Assembly (NCBI GenBank): GCA_946902985.2
Contig: OX336391.1
Coordinates: forward strand, 146,261,074 to 146,325,073
Direction of reading: 5' to 3'
Length of the DNA: 64,000 nucleotides
Origin: Meconema thalassinum
Lineage: Eukaryota; Arthropoda; Insecta; Orthoptera; Tettigoniidae
The notes beneath the pieces were generated by a model. The model was given only the letters and a program-made list of their open reading frames with translations. It had not been told where the DNA came from and did no database searches. A program made the position numbers and the translations under genes. This document shows, piece by piece, positions 11,418 to 22,444 of this stretch. Within the stretch, counting starts at the first letter, position 1; each line of letters starts with the position of its first letter.

Positions 11418-12919
11418 AACAAGTAGTTCCGTGAAGAACTATACAGCCTATTTTCATATATCCTGCTCATGCTAATTGTCTCTATCAACATACAAAATTT
11501 CAGTTTAATTGCTGTAACAGATTCGTAGATATTGAGAACCGTCTAAATATTTCATATGGTCGCCAGGATGGAGTTTTATTTTTGTACTATTACATTAAGA
11601 TTATTGTGTACGTGTGGCATTCAAACTTCAATCGCATGATTAGAACACAAGAAGTAAAAACGACATATTAAAAGTACGCACACCAGCCATCTTGTGATTA
11701 TGCAAAAATTGAAATAAATTACATGCCAGTGGATCAACATTTGTATAAGCATTTAACGTGCAACGTTTCACGGCACTCGAGTAGTTAATTCGCGAGAAAC
11801 GTCCATTTAAATATTTATACTTCGCGTCGCCGCCATGTTGGATTTGTGCTCACCAGGTTACTGAAAGTCCTATAGGTGAACATATGTTCATAGTCTCTAT
11901 GAATATAAAAAAAATCAGTTTGGTTGCTGTAAAAGATGCATAGAAATTGAGAACCGTCTAAATATTTCGGAAGCTCGCCATTTAGGATTGTTATATGTAT
12001 AGGCCATAGAGTTATGTACCATTCAAATACAATTATTACCTAGCTTCATTATTCAAACTTTCATTTCGATCGCATGATTACGACACATGAATAAAAATTT
12101 AATTTTAAAATTTCGCACAGCCGCCATCTTGAGGTTATGTAAACAATTGAATTAAATTAGATGGCAGTGCATTACCATCTGCAAAATCATTTACTGTACC
12201 ACATTTCACTGCGCTCAGAGAGTTAAATCACGAGAAAAGTCTATTAAAATATTTCAAATTCGCTTGGTCGCCATGATCGTTTTGTACTTTACAGGTTTAT
12301 GAAATATACATAGGTAAACTTGTATCAGTACCCTTTATCACCGTAAAAAATTGCATGATGATATCTGTAATAGTTTCGGAGATATAGAATGTCAGTGAAA
12401 TATTTCGCACAGCCGCCATTTTGAGGTTATGTAAATAATTGAACTAAATTAGACTCCAGTGCATTCCAATGTGCATAAACATTTGCTGTACCAAGTTTCA
12501 TTACGTTTGGATAGTTAAATCGCGAGAAATGTTTATTTAAAACTCTCAATTTCGCTTGACCGCCATGTTGGTTTTGTAGTCACCAGGTTTTTGAAAGTCT
12601 CATAGGTGAACGTCTAGTAGTGCCCTTTATCACCGTACACAATTTCAGGGCGATATCGGTAATAGTTTCGGAGATATTGAATGCTAGTGAAATATTTCGC
12701 ACAGCCGCCATGTTGGATTGGTGAAACGTAACAAAATTTGAAGGGCACGGTCCAGGTCGCCGGGAATAGTGCTATGAACTTACCGAGTTTCATTGAAATC
12801 GCTCCAGCCGTTTAGATTTTATTAGGGGGGACACACACACACACCTCACACACACACGCAAACACACACGGACAAAAGGTGATCACATAAGCCTATTTTT
12901 TCAAAATTTGAAATAGGCT
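11418..12919 (-). mobile_element. Helentron/HINE-like non-autonomous element, copy A (1502 bp)
   Basis: Boundaries come from comparison with X copy 3 at about 33360, which lacks this insert: CACAAGTAT/AAAAATGG there against CACAAATAT-[insert]-AAAAATGG here. In its own (minus) direction it starts AGCCTATTTC with a short hairpin (AGCCTATTT...AAATAGGCT), then a CA/TG microsatellite, and ends with a hairpin (AGTTCTTCACGGAACT) and ACTTGTT. The body has CGCCAT boxes at 11831, 11976, 12122, 12269, 12414, 12561 and 12706, that is 145-147 bp apart. It is non-coding. The transposon class is inferred from the hairpins, insertion in T runs, absence of a clear target duplication and the microsatellite. 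Confidence 0.7.
12829..12872 (+). repeat. (CA)n microsatellite in copy A
   Basis: An imperfect run of CA dinucleotides near one terminus of the element. Copies B, C and D have a comparable microsatellite at the same place. Confidence 0.85.
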
Positions 12920-13152
12920 AAAAATGGACCCTAAATGACAAGAAGGTTACCGTCCCCATAAGACAATAAAATGTTTAAAATATGCATAAAATGACGAAAA
13001 ACAAAGTTAATTAATCTCCAATTATAAAATACTTTCTCGCAATAAGTGAGGTCTGATCCTTCTACGAAAACCTTCATATTCTGCCTATTTTCGCCTATCC
13101 CCAAGTTTGTCCGGTGAAATCTACCTCCGCCTTCCGGCGTGCCGAGAGGACT

Positions 13153-13581
13153 TTTTTATTATTCAGTCATTAACCTGATTTACTTTTTCAACATACTGGA
13201 CAAGATCATTCCTTAGAATCATGGCAACACATTTTTTACTGTTACTAACACCACTCCAATACAACTGGAATCCTTTACTCAGTTTCTTATGCCCCTTTCC
13301 TCGCCACTTGGTTTCACTCAGACCCATCAGTGCATGTACTCAATTAGTTCCTCTGCTTTACCAGTAAGGGTTAAGACATTTATGGTCGCAATCTTTGTGA
13401 CGGTCTTAAAATTCTCTGGTAGCCCTCTTCTCACAGCTCTCCCAGGACGCCAAGAGCTGCGCGTCACCTCCGGGGGACGTTCTAGCAGTTTCCGAGGCCT
13501 CGACTCACACACTATCATATTTAGGCAATTTGTATGATGGGTTCGCCGCACCCAAAGGCATTTTAGAGCTACTTCAAGCAC
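13153..13581 (-). pseudogene. RTE-like LINE, endonuclease N-terminal half (LINE1)
   Basis: On the minus strand the segment encodes TKIATINVLTLTGKAEELIEYMH followed, after a frameshift, by GLSETKWRGKGHKKL and VAMILRND, the first motifs of an apurinic-type endonuclease (N, E and K/W positions). The frame runs into X at 13152 and resumes at 10160 as LGLKSGVKDIIQIYAPQTG, so this is the upstream part of the element at 7546-10160. It has at least one stop just before the X junction and one frameshift. Confidence 0.85.
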
Positions 13582-13957
13582 TTTGTTAGACCACTCCTAA
13601 CATACGCCTGTTGTAGTCACTCCCCAGGAGTACAGACGCTACATTCTGATATGTGTCCATTATATGGGCACATATCTTTTACTCATTACAAATCCGAGTA
13701 GTCCGCCTCTTCCGCCAACTACACTGTACCGAAGGACTCCCTCTCCACTGCAGGTGCCATTGAGGTCTTCACTCATGACCCAGAGCAGGCCCCTCCATAT
13801 TTATGACCCCTGGAGAGAGGGTGTCCCAGCATTTTAAAGCCCCCAGGAATTGGGCTACCTGTTGTTACGCGGGTTCTATTGGAGGGTATTTGAACCAACC
13901 CTGCTGAACATGGCAGGGCCCCCCTATCCGCCACCTGGGGACGCGCCCTCTAGGGGT
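13582..13957 (-). mobile_element. 5' untranslated region of LINE1
   Basis: GC-rich DNA upstream of the endonuclease, beginning CCCCTAGAGGGCGCG when read on the minus strand. No reading frame. The flank TACTAGTTATTTTC (13958 on) resembles CACTTGTTATTATC beside the 3' tail (~7535), a possible imperfect target duplication. If so the LINE is full length, about 3.4 kb without X. Confidence 0.55.
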
Positions 13958-13992
13958 TACTAGTTATTTTCTAACATGTGTTACTGTTGCAG

Positions 13993-14126
13993 GTAGCTAT
14001 GGAGGAGACTCTGACATCAGCACAGAGGACAATGAGCAATATGAAAGAATAATTCGAATGTTAAATGTTGAGCAGCAGAAACTGAAGAAAATAAAATGTG
14101 CTAATGCATTACTTAATAAAAATTAA
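13993..14126 (+). CDS. probable 3'-terminal coding exon of an unknown host gene
   Basis: A consensus acceptor (TGTTACTGTTGCAG) is followed by 44 codons including the stop: acidic SYGGDSDISTEDNEQYE, then a helical heptad-like stretch RIIRMLNVEQQKLKKIK, ending LLNKN and TAA at 14124. It is entered in phase 1, which matches the donor at 7244. AATAAA occurs downstream (~14225). It lies 36 bp beyond the LINE 5' end and 140 bp before the minisatellite. I do not recognise the protein. Confidence 0.5.
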
Positions 14127-14262
14127 ATTAAAGTATATAATGTTTATTGTGAACAAGTTGTTAATTATGGAGGCCCTGATAGTTCCTGAAATTGTTGTCA
14201 CAATATTGTCCTCCATTGACTATCAAATAAAAATGCTTTCCACAATGAAAAGAAAGGAATGT

Positions 14263-16527
14263 GTGAATGTACACCCTATAGCTTACAGCTGGTGATCTAT
14301 TACAGTATTGTTATATCATGTGATGTACACCCTATAGCTACAGCTGGTGATCTATTACAGTATTGTTATATCATGTGATGTACACCCTATATCTACAGCT
14401 GGTGATCTATTACAGTAAAGTTATGGCATGTGATGTACACCCTATAGCTACAGCTGGTGATCTATTACAGTATTGTTATAGCATGTGATGTACACCCTAT
14501 AGCTACAGCTGGTGATCTATTACAGTATTGTTATAACATGTGATGTACACCCTATAGCTACAGCTGGTGATATATTACAGTATTGGTATAGCATGTGATG
14601 TACACCCTATAGCTACAGCTGGTGATCTATTACAGTATTGTTATAGCGTGTGATGTACACCCTATAGCTACAGCTGGTGATCTATCTCAGTATTGTTATA
14701 GCAGGTGATGTACACCCAATAGCTATAGCTGGTGATCTATTACAGTATTGTTATAGCATGTGATGTACACCCTATAGCTACAGCTGGTGATCTATTACAG
14801 TATTGTTATAGCATGTGATGTACACCCTATAGCTACAGCTGGTGATCTATTACAGTATTGTTATAGCATGTGATGTACACCCTATAGCTACAGCTGGTGA
14901 TATATTACAGTATTGTTATAGCATGTGATGTACACCCTATAGCTACAGCTGGTGATCTATTACAGTATTGTTATAGCATGTGATGTACACCCTATAGCTA
15001 CAGCTGGTGATCTATTACAGTATTGTTATAGCGTGTGAAGTACACCCTATAGTTACAGCTGGTGAACTATTACAGTATTGTTATAGCAGGTGATGTACAC
15101 CCTATAGCTACAGCTGGTGATCTATTACAGTATTGTTATGGCATGTGATGTACACCCTATAGCTACAGCTGGTGATCTATTACAGTATTGTTATAGCAGG
15201 TGATGTACACCCTATAGCTACAGCTGGTGATATATTACAGTATTGTTATAGCAGGTGATGTACACCCTATAGCTACAGCTGGTGATCTATTACAGTATTG
15301 TTATAGCATGTGATGTACACCCTATAGCTACAGCTGGTGATCTATTACAGTATTGTTATAACATGTGATGTACACCCTATAGCTACAGCTGGTGATATAT
15401 TACAGTATTGGTATAGCATGTGATGTACACCCTATAGCTACAGCTGGTGATCTATTACAGTATTGTTATAGCGTGTGATGTACACCCTATAGCTACAGCT
15501 GGTGATCTATCACAGTATTGTTATAGCAGGTGATGTACACCCAATAGCTATAGCTGGTGATCTATTACAGTATTGTTATAGCATGTGATGTACACCCTAT
15601 AGCTACAGCTGGTGATCTATTACAGTATTGTTATAGCATGTGATGTACACCCTATAGCTACAGCTGGTGATCTATTACAGTATTGTTATAGCATGTGATG
15701 TACACCCTATAGCTACAGCTGGTGATATATTACAGTATTGTTATAGCATGTGATGTACACCCTATAGCTACAGCTGGTGATCTATTACAGTATTGTTATA
15801 GCATGTGATGTACACCCTATAGCTACAGCTGGTGATCTATTACAGTGTTGTTATAGCATGAGAAGTACACCCTATAGCTACAGCTGGTGAACTATTACAG
15901 TATTGTTATAGCAGGTGATATACACCCTATAGCTACAGCTGGTGATCTATTACAGTATTGTTATGGCATGTGATGTACACCCTATAGCTACAGCTGGTGA
16001 TCTATTACAGTATTGTTATAGCAGGTGATGTACATCCTATAGCTACAGCTGGTGATATATTACAGTATTGTTATAGCAGGTGATGTACACCCTATAGCTG
16101 CAGCTGGTGATCTATTACAGTATTGTTATGGCATGTGATGTACACCCTATAGCTACAGCTGGTGATCGATTACAGTATTGTTATAGCATGTGATGTACAC
16201 CCTATAGCTACAGCAGGTGATCTATTAGAGTATTGTTATAGCATGTGAAGTACACCCTATAGCTACAGCTGGTGATTTATCACAGTATTGTTATAGCATG
16301 TGATGTACACCCAATAGCTACAGCTGGCGATATATATTTCAGTATTGTTATAGCATTTGATGTACATCCTATAGCTACAGCTGGTGATCTATCACAATAT
16401 TGTTATAGCAGGTGATGTACACCCTATAGCTATAGCTGGTGATCTATCACAGTATTGTTATAGCAGGTGATGTACACCCTATAGCTATAGCTGGTGATCT
16501 ATTACAGTATTGTTATAGCATGTGATG
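14263..16527 (+). repeat. 55-bp minisatellite, ~41 copies, with 825-bp higher-order unit
   Basis: The monomer contains GTACACCCTATAGCTACAGC, GGTGATCTATTACAG and TATTGTTATAGCATGTGA. Period is exactly 55 bp for most of its length. Variant monomers recur at a fixed 825-bp (15-monomer) offset: ATAACATG at 14533 and 15358; TATTGGTATAG at 14581 and 15406; the ACCCAATAGCTATAG variant at 14714 and 15539; GAAGTAC...GAACTAT at about 15038 and 15863. The right end degenerates from about 16180. No open frame crosses it. Confidence 0.95.
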
Positions 16528-16862
16528 CAGTTGTATCATTGTGGGCTGTGCTCTAAACTGATATCCAATCCACATGTTTGACTTTATTGCACCTAAGGTA
16601 CCTGTTCATAGAATAATCAACAGCAGATTTAGTAAGTTTTCTATACATGATGAATAGAATGTTTGTTATGATCAATGTAAGGCTTATGTATTTACAACAA
16701 TAGTATATGGCCTTGTAGGTTCTCAATCGACCACTGAAGAATCAGACCGGTTTCATCTCATACCCATTGACATGTTGAGAATACAGTGGTAGCTCACAGT
16801 TCTCATGTATTTTGAAACTTCCGGTGAGGAAATAGCTACACAAGAATAGGAATTAAGCTTCG
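16528..16862. other. no feature recognised
   Basis: Unique-looking AT-rich sequence between the minisatellite and the candidate polyadenylation signal. Nothing could be assigned. Confidence 0.4.
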
Positions 16863-16868
16863 TTTATT
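16863..16868 (-). terminator. candidate polyadenylation signal
   Basis: TTTATT on the plus strand reads AATAAA on the minus strand, ~91 bases after the stop codon of the exon-like segment at 16959-17101. Confidence 0.4.
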
Positions 16869-16958
16869 AATTAATTTAGTTTTAATCCTTAAGAACTGCC
16901 ATTTCCAAAAGCCATTCAAGAACAGGATACTAATAAAACTGGTTTTTAAGGTGAAAAC

Positions 16959-17101
16959 TTAAGAGCTACCAGTACCAACACTGTAGAAGTGTTTCAACAT
17001 TGTGTGACCTGAAACTTTTTCCAGCATTTTCTGAACCCTGAGACCTAATGTTGGAAATGGTGTGTGGTTGGATGAACTGTGTCCATTGACACTACTGGTA
17101 T
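16959..17101 (-). CDS. possible 3'-terminal exon of a minus-strand host gene
   Basis: Acceptor CATGTGTTTTATTTCCAG, then 47 open codons (DTSSVNGHSSSNHTPFP..., QKMLEKVSGHTMLKHFYSVG) ending in TAA at 16959, with an AATAAA 91 bases later. Entry is phase 1. The exon-like segment at 18065-18163 ends in phase 0, so either another exon lies between or these belong to different genes. Product unknown. Confidence 0.35.
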
Positions 17102-18064
17102 CTGGAAATAAAACACATGAGCACAGTAATGGCTGGGGAGTGGAGGTGAATGGAAGCAAAATAGGACAGTGTAAATGCTAAAAAACATGTTCTCAATAAA
17201 GATAAATTTATGAATTTAGCTTAGATTTCTTGACCAATGTTTTGCATAAATATAAGCCATTGAATTGTGCACGTATCTAAAATTACACAAGGAGCTATTT
17301 AGAAGCACAGTAGCTATGGGCTACAAATTGTGGTGCATATTCACTGCCATATGGCGCATGATAAGGTAGCAGTGACCTACCACTTTCGAAAACTAAAAAA
17401 TAACGTAGATAAAATAGAGCCATTTAATACTACCATTACCGTACCGTATACATTTTATACCGGTATATTTACTGGAGATATGATAATAGAAGCAACTCTG
17501 GCAATGCACTTAACCTCTAAATAGGGTGCACCAATAAATTGTTATAACATGTGAACAGGCATTATGTCCGTATAGCCTGTGGGCCTAATCACACTAGACT
17601 TGTACTGGCACAGAACAACAGGGTGTACAGCTGACCTAATTATTATAAAATGTTACAAACTGGTCATCTTTTTTATATTTATCTAAAACGGAACAAAAAT
17701 ATTGTTTACGTGTCTGAATAAGACATGATCTTCAGGACAACGGCATTCTTCCTTCTCAATAAAATCAAAAATCTCTATGATACACAAATTAAGCCTGGTT
17801 CAGAAAAAAAATTATCTTCGTACCAAACCTAATAAAGTACAAGCTTTATATCATATTTCTCTAATAAATACAGCCTAGAACTGGAATCTAGGGGCTAAAT
17901 TGTTTCACGGACAGCAGCTGTTGCATATGGTGCTGTCTTCGCCTACAATAGGTTCCAAGGTGCCAGTACAGTGAACCCACATTATCAATACAGTAACATC
18001 AGCAACTGCTTACTGCATAAATAAGAAATATTTATATAAGAGGAAATATAGAACCTATGATCAC
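17102..18064. other. probable intron, no feature assigned
   Basis: AT-rich. A short open stretch with splice-like ends lies near 17700-17775 on the minus strand, but its phase does not connect the neighbouring exons, so it is not called. Confidence 0.35.
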
Positions 18065-18163
18065 CTGTATTTCAAGTTCTGATTTCATTGCCCAGCTTTT
18101 ATCTTCGTACTTATCACCAGACTCATCCAGCAGATTATACGAGGGTAACAGGTCAATGGATTC
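18065..18163 (-). CDS. probable internal coding exon of a minus-strand host gene
   Basis: Acceptor TACTTTCTAG, 33 codons in phase 0 (ESIDLLPSYNLLDESGDKYE, then DKSWAMKSELEIQ), donor CAG/GTGATC. It follows 18370-18457 in the same phase. Acidic, low-hydrophobicity composition. Seen: splice signals and an uninterrupted frame. Inferred: linker region of a nuclear protein. Confidence 0.5.
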
Positions 18164-18369
18164 CTAGAAAGTATTATACAAGTAAGAACTATGAGACAAC
18201 GTAAAACATGCAGACTGAATAATTGTACTATGTTACGTGTAACAATAAAATATTAAACATCCTGGTTAGCCTACTATTTGGTAGCAAGTATTAAGCCACT
18301 AAACCCTGCTTGTCAAGAACATCTTTAAGATTGTTATGTTACACGATATACATAATAAATACAACTTAC

Positions 18370-18457
18370 AATATTAGGCAATTCATCAGTTTGAGACGGC
18401 CATTCTGGCTCACTCTTAATTAGTGGTTGTTGTTGTTGCTCCATAAGGTCCAGCAAA
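18370..18457 (-). CDS. probable internal coding exon with an IKSEPEW motif
   Basis: Acceptor TTTGTGTGTTCTAG, then LLDLMEQQQQPLIKSEPEWP and SQTDELPNI, donor ATT/GTAAGT (strong consensus). Exit phase is 0, joining cleanly to the next exon. IKSEPE matches the psi-K-x-E sumoylation pattern common in the acidic linkers of insect zinc-finger proteins; that link is an inference. No zinc fingers were found in the window. Confidence 0.5.
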
Positions 18458-19440
18458 CTAGAACACACAAACTGCGCTTAAGGATTATAAGAAGCCATAC
18501 TTATATCAGTATGCCAAATCATTTTCATTATCAAATGAGATAATTTCAGAACTCAGAATGAGAATATAACCCTCCGGTGCACAGTGTGCAGGAGAGGTTA
18601 ACGGTAAAACTTATTCGACCAATACGATATCAGTTAGTAAAATATAGAATGGTGAGTTACAGAAAAGAAGCGTCCTTTATTCGTTTCACTCAAACCTGAG
18701 CACAATATGAAGGGGCAGTCTTAATAACTTTACAAACCTACCAACGTAAAAGTAAACTCTAATAACACCACGAGTAGGCCAACTAAGAAATTGGCAGTAA
18801 CTGAATACATTGAGTTTCAGAAATTTCAAGATAATATTACCGCCTTGTGTTACAAAACACCCATTTGACACCAAAAGCAACGTATATCCCTTACTTAACC
18901 AACATTGAATGGGAGGAACTCGGAGATGTAATTATCTTTATCAACTTATAAATGCTATCAAGGGGTAACTTGTATATTTGACTTCATAAAGACGTCTCTA
19001 GTTACACATTTAAAGCGGTGTATCCTCGACAATCAAATATCGTAAAGACGTAAATTAATCTACACAAGGCTTGAACATGTCCCAGCAGAACCCTGGTTGA
19101 CAGATATATAGATTTTATTAATTCCATTTGATCAAATACATGTAGGCCTATACAATACATTTTTGATATAGGACACGTCAGAATTTACATCTATAAAATA
19201 AAAGTAGTAATAGGTAGGCCTATATAATACTAATTCTATAACTATTTATAACTTATTAAAATAACAGTTCTTAAAGATACAATCTTATTGGACAACTATT
19301 TACACTCTATTACATTAAGATTATTGTGTACTCTATTATCATAATATGAAAACTTAATTCTATAAATACAACAACTTACAGCTAGGTATTACAATTAAAA
19401 TAGAAAAGTAAAATATAATTATAGATTTCATCGCTCCTAT
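18458..19440. other. no feature recognised
   Basis: AT-rich DNA, possibly the 5' intron or upstream region of the minus-strand gene. TAGGCCTA motifs occur near 19144 and 19211. No coding signal. Confidence 0.4.
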
Positions 19441-19465
19441 ACACTAAGATATTCGAGATAATATT

Positions 19466-19562
19466 CCATTGCGATGCCGCCGCGATAAAATTCCCCTAAA
19501 ACAAAATGGCGTCTACCATGACGTCATCAACGACGTCACTCCTCTAGCAAGCTTACGGGAAA
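19466..19562 (-). repeat. left inverted end of a putative large element, with CRE sites
   Basis: TTCCATTGCGATGCCGCCGCG (about 19466) is the inverted counterpart of CGCGGCCGCATCGCAATGGAA at about 26935 (20 of 21 positions). Both ends carry TGACGTCA further inside (about 19519 here, about 26899 there). The arrangement fits terminal inverted repeats of a 7.5-kb element, or alternatively two copies of a promoter-like sequence. Confidence 0.45.
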
Positions 19563-19607
19563 AGCCTGGGTAATAGGGGTTTTTGGGTGGGGAAACACAA
19601 AAACCTT

Positions 19608-20590
19608 CGAATTCGCGAGATTTTTTTACGCATCGAAATCTACAATTGAGCTATGTAGCTCAATTGCATATTTCGATGCGTATAAATATTTCGCGATTTC
19701 AATTGATATTTTCAATTTCCCGCATCGAAATCTACAATTGGACTATATAGATCAATTGTAGATTCCGATATACCTCGTATTTCTTACTTTTTTTTTAGCG
19801 TATGGCTTTTAGTGCCGGGAGTGTCCGAGGACATGTTCGGCTCGCCAGTTTTGTAGCTGCTTCGAGACGGACACCCAATGGGTGAGCTACAAGTACCGTT
19901 GGGGAGGGAAGGAGGGAAGTTGGAATGTAATGACGAGGAATTGGAAGGTAGCGGCTGTGGCCTATAGTTAGGGACCAACCCTGGCATTTGCCTGGAAGGA
20001 AGATGGGAAACCACAGAAGACCATCTTCAAGGTTACAATTTCATAATTTAAAAAACGTGCATCGAAATCTACAATTCACCTAAGTAGCTCAATAGCATAT
20101 TTCGATGCGGAGAAAAATTTCGCGATTTCAACTGATATTTTCAATTTTCCACATCGAAATCTACACTTGGACTATATAGATCGATTGCATATTCCGATAC
20201 ACATCGTATTTCTTACAATTTCATAATTGAAAAAGAAACGTGCATCGAAATCTACAATTCACCTAAATAACTCAATTGCATATTTCGATGCGTAGAAAAA
20301 TTTCGCGATTTCAATTGATATTTTCAATTTCCCGCATCGAAATCTACAATTGGACTATATAGATCAATTGTAGATTCCGATATACCTCGTATTTCTTACA
20401 ATTTCATAATAAAAAACCTTGCATCGAAATCTACAATTCACCTAAATAGCTCAATTGCATATTTCGATGCGAAGAAAAATGTCGCGAATTCAATTGATAT
20501 TTTCAATTTTCCGCATCGAAATCTACAATTGGACTATATAGATCAATGGTAGATTCCGATACATAGTAATTCTTACAATTTCATAATTGA
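19608..20590. repeat. palindromic satellite-like array Y, left block
   Basis: Units of about 181 bp (starts at 20059, 20242, 20421; an earlier unit near 19630). Each holds two hairpin-forming palindromes: GCATCGAAATCTA...TATTTCGATGC, and GCATCGAAAT...GATCAATTGTAGATTCCGAT. A TTTCGCGATTTCAATTGAT spacer lies between them. A SINE interrupts the first unit and copy D splits the array at 20591. Confidence 0.9.
19786..20032 (-). repeat. 5'-truncated SINE in array Y
   Basis: On the minus strand it runs from GTGGTTTCCCATCTTCC to CACTCCCGGCACTAAAAG, then GCCATACGCT and a short poly-A. The same 3' end is present on the plus strand at 49130-49196, and the body resembles the SINEs at 52152 and 58614. Confidence 0.7.
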
Positions 20591-22310
20591 AACAAGATGT
20601 TCAGTAAAGAACATATAGCCTACTTTCTCCTAAATGCACGGGTATTGTTATAACTCTTTGTTCATTTCAAGGAGTATAATTGAATGTTGGTTGTAGTAGC
20701 TTGTTGAAATACAACGTGCTATAGGGATATTAAACATGAATATGAGGTGCCCTTTGCTAGTGCTACCTCTGTAAAAAAAATCATTCAATTCGGTTTCACC
20801 GTGTTTTAATTGATCTGGGTAATGGATTTGCACACATACATGGCCGCTATTTGCAAACTATTGGGCTGATGACCTTGTAGTCAGTCATAAGATGCTTTCC
20901 ACAAAAAGGCATGTTAGTGCAAAATCCGGCAGAGATCAAATTATTAGGATGGTCGAAAATTGATTTAAGCTTTTAACATTTGGGTGGCCGTCATTCCGTT
21001 TCCGTCAAGATGGCGGCGATATAAATCATGACACTGAGGTGCCTTTTGCTAGTGCTACCTCTGTACCAAATTTCGTTCAATTCGGTTTCACCGTGTTTGA
21101 ATTGATAGGGGGAATCGATTTGCACACATACTTGGCCACATTCTGCAAACTATTGGGCTGATGATCTAGCAGTTTGGTCAGAATATGCTTCCCACATAAA
21201 GATTTGTTGTTGCAAAATTTGGTAGAGACTAGATTATTAGGTTGGTCGTAATTACATTTTAGCCTTTAACATTTGGGTGGCCGCGATTACGTTTCCGTCA
21301 AGATGGCGGTGATATAAAACATGACACTGAGGTGGCCTTTTCTAGTGCTACCTCTGTACCAAATTTCGTTCCATTCGGTTTCACCGTGTTCGAATTAATA
21401 GGGGGAATCGATTTTCACACAAAGATGGCCGCCATCCGCAAAATATTAGGCTAATGACCTATTAGTTTGGTCAAAGGATGCTCCCTCCATAATGGTATGT
21501 TGATGCAAAATTTGGTAGAGATCGGACGATTAGGTTAATCGTAATTTGATTTAAGCTTTGAATATTTGTGTGGCCGCCATTACGTTTCCGTCAAGATGGC
21601 GGCGATATAAAACATGACACTGAGGTGCCCTTTGCTAGTGCTACCTCTGTACCAAATTTCATTCCATTCGGTTTCACCGTGTTCGAATTAATAGGGGTAA
21701 TCGATTTTGACACAAAGATGGCCGCCATCCGCAAACTATTAGGCTAATGACCTATTAGATTTGTCAAAGGATGCTCCCTTCATAAAGGTATGTTGTTGCA
21801 AAATTTGGTAGAGATCGGATGATTAGGTTAGTCGTAATTTGATTTAAGCTTTGAACATTTGGGTGGCCGCCATTACGTTTACGTCAAGATGGCGGCGATA
21901 TAAAACATGACACTGGGGTGCCCTTTGCTAGTGCTACCTCTGTACCAAATTTCATTCCATTCGGTTTCACCGTGTTCGAATTAATAGAAGTAATCGATTT
22001 TGACACAAAGATGGCCACCATCCGCAAACTATTTGGCTGATGACCTATTAGTTTGGTCAAAGGAAGCTCCCTTCATAAAGGTATGTTGTTGCAAAATTTG
22101 GTAGAGATCGGATGATTAGGTTAGTCGTAATTTGATTTAAGCTTTGAACATTTGTGTGGCCGCCATTACGTTTCCGTCAAGATGGCGGCGATATAAAACA
22201 TGACACTGAGGTGTCCTTTTCTCGTGCTACCTTTGCACCAAATTTCGTTCAATTTGCGCTCACCGTGTTCGAATTGATAGGGGGGGGGGCAGACATTCAG
22301 AGTACACACA

Positions 22311-22345
<35 letters not shown>

Positions 22346-22444
22346 TCACACACACACATACACACACACAGAGAGAGACACTTTTTTTCGCCCAGTAGTG
22401 ATCTCATGTCTACTTTCATTTTTTGCAAAAATCGAAAGTAGGCT
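20591..22444 (-). mobile_element. Helentron/HINE-like element, copy D (1854 bp) with 293-bp tandem units
   Basis: Termini match copies A-C: on the plus strand AACAAGATGTTC...GAACATATAGCC at the left (hairpin), and CTACTTTC...GAAAGTAGGCT hairpin plus a CA microsatellite at the right. It is inserted in the A run of array Y (undisturbed units read ATAATTGAAAAAA). The body is five units with AAGATGGCGGCGAT at 21007, 21300, 21593, 21886 and 22179, exactly 293 bp apart, and a second box AAGATGGCC at 21422, 21715 and 22008, also 293 bp apart. It is non-coding. Confidence 0.75.
22295..22376 (+). repeat. (CA)n microsatellite in copy D
   Basis: Imperfect CA repeat beside the terminal hairpin. Confidence 0.85.

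Larger units (their letters stand above)
10161..13152. mobile_element. element X copy 1, non-autonomous, interrupted by copy A
   Basis: Starts AGGTAGATTTCATTAG and ends GGTGAAATCTACCT followed by 25 bp ending GAGAGGAC. The outer 11 bases form an inverted pair (AGGTAGATTTC). Both sides of the insertion are T runs in the host LINE. X copies 2 and 3 (30483-33592) share the same content: TTTCGACTTCCGGAAAA near 10207, a CGGTCGAGTTCG block near 10408, a GTTGCCATGGCAAC palindrome near 10817, an internal SINE and the terminal 230 bp. There is no coding capacity. The class is not settled: a MITE-like element with asymmetric ends fits best. A 1.5-kb element splits it at 11418-12919. Confidence 0.75.

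Noticed and set aside
14263..16527. CRISPR-like array
   Set aside because: The 55-bp units are contiguous with no unique spacers, and the DNA is eukaryotic; it is a minisatellite.
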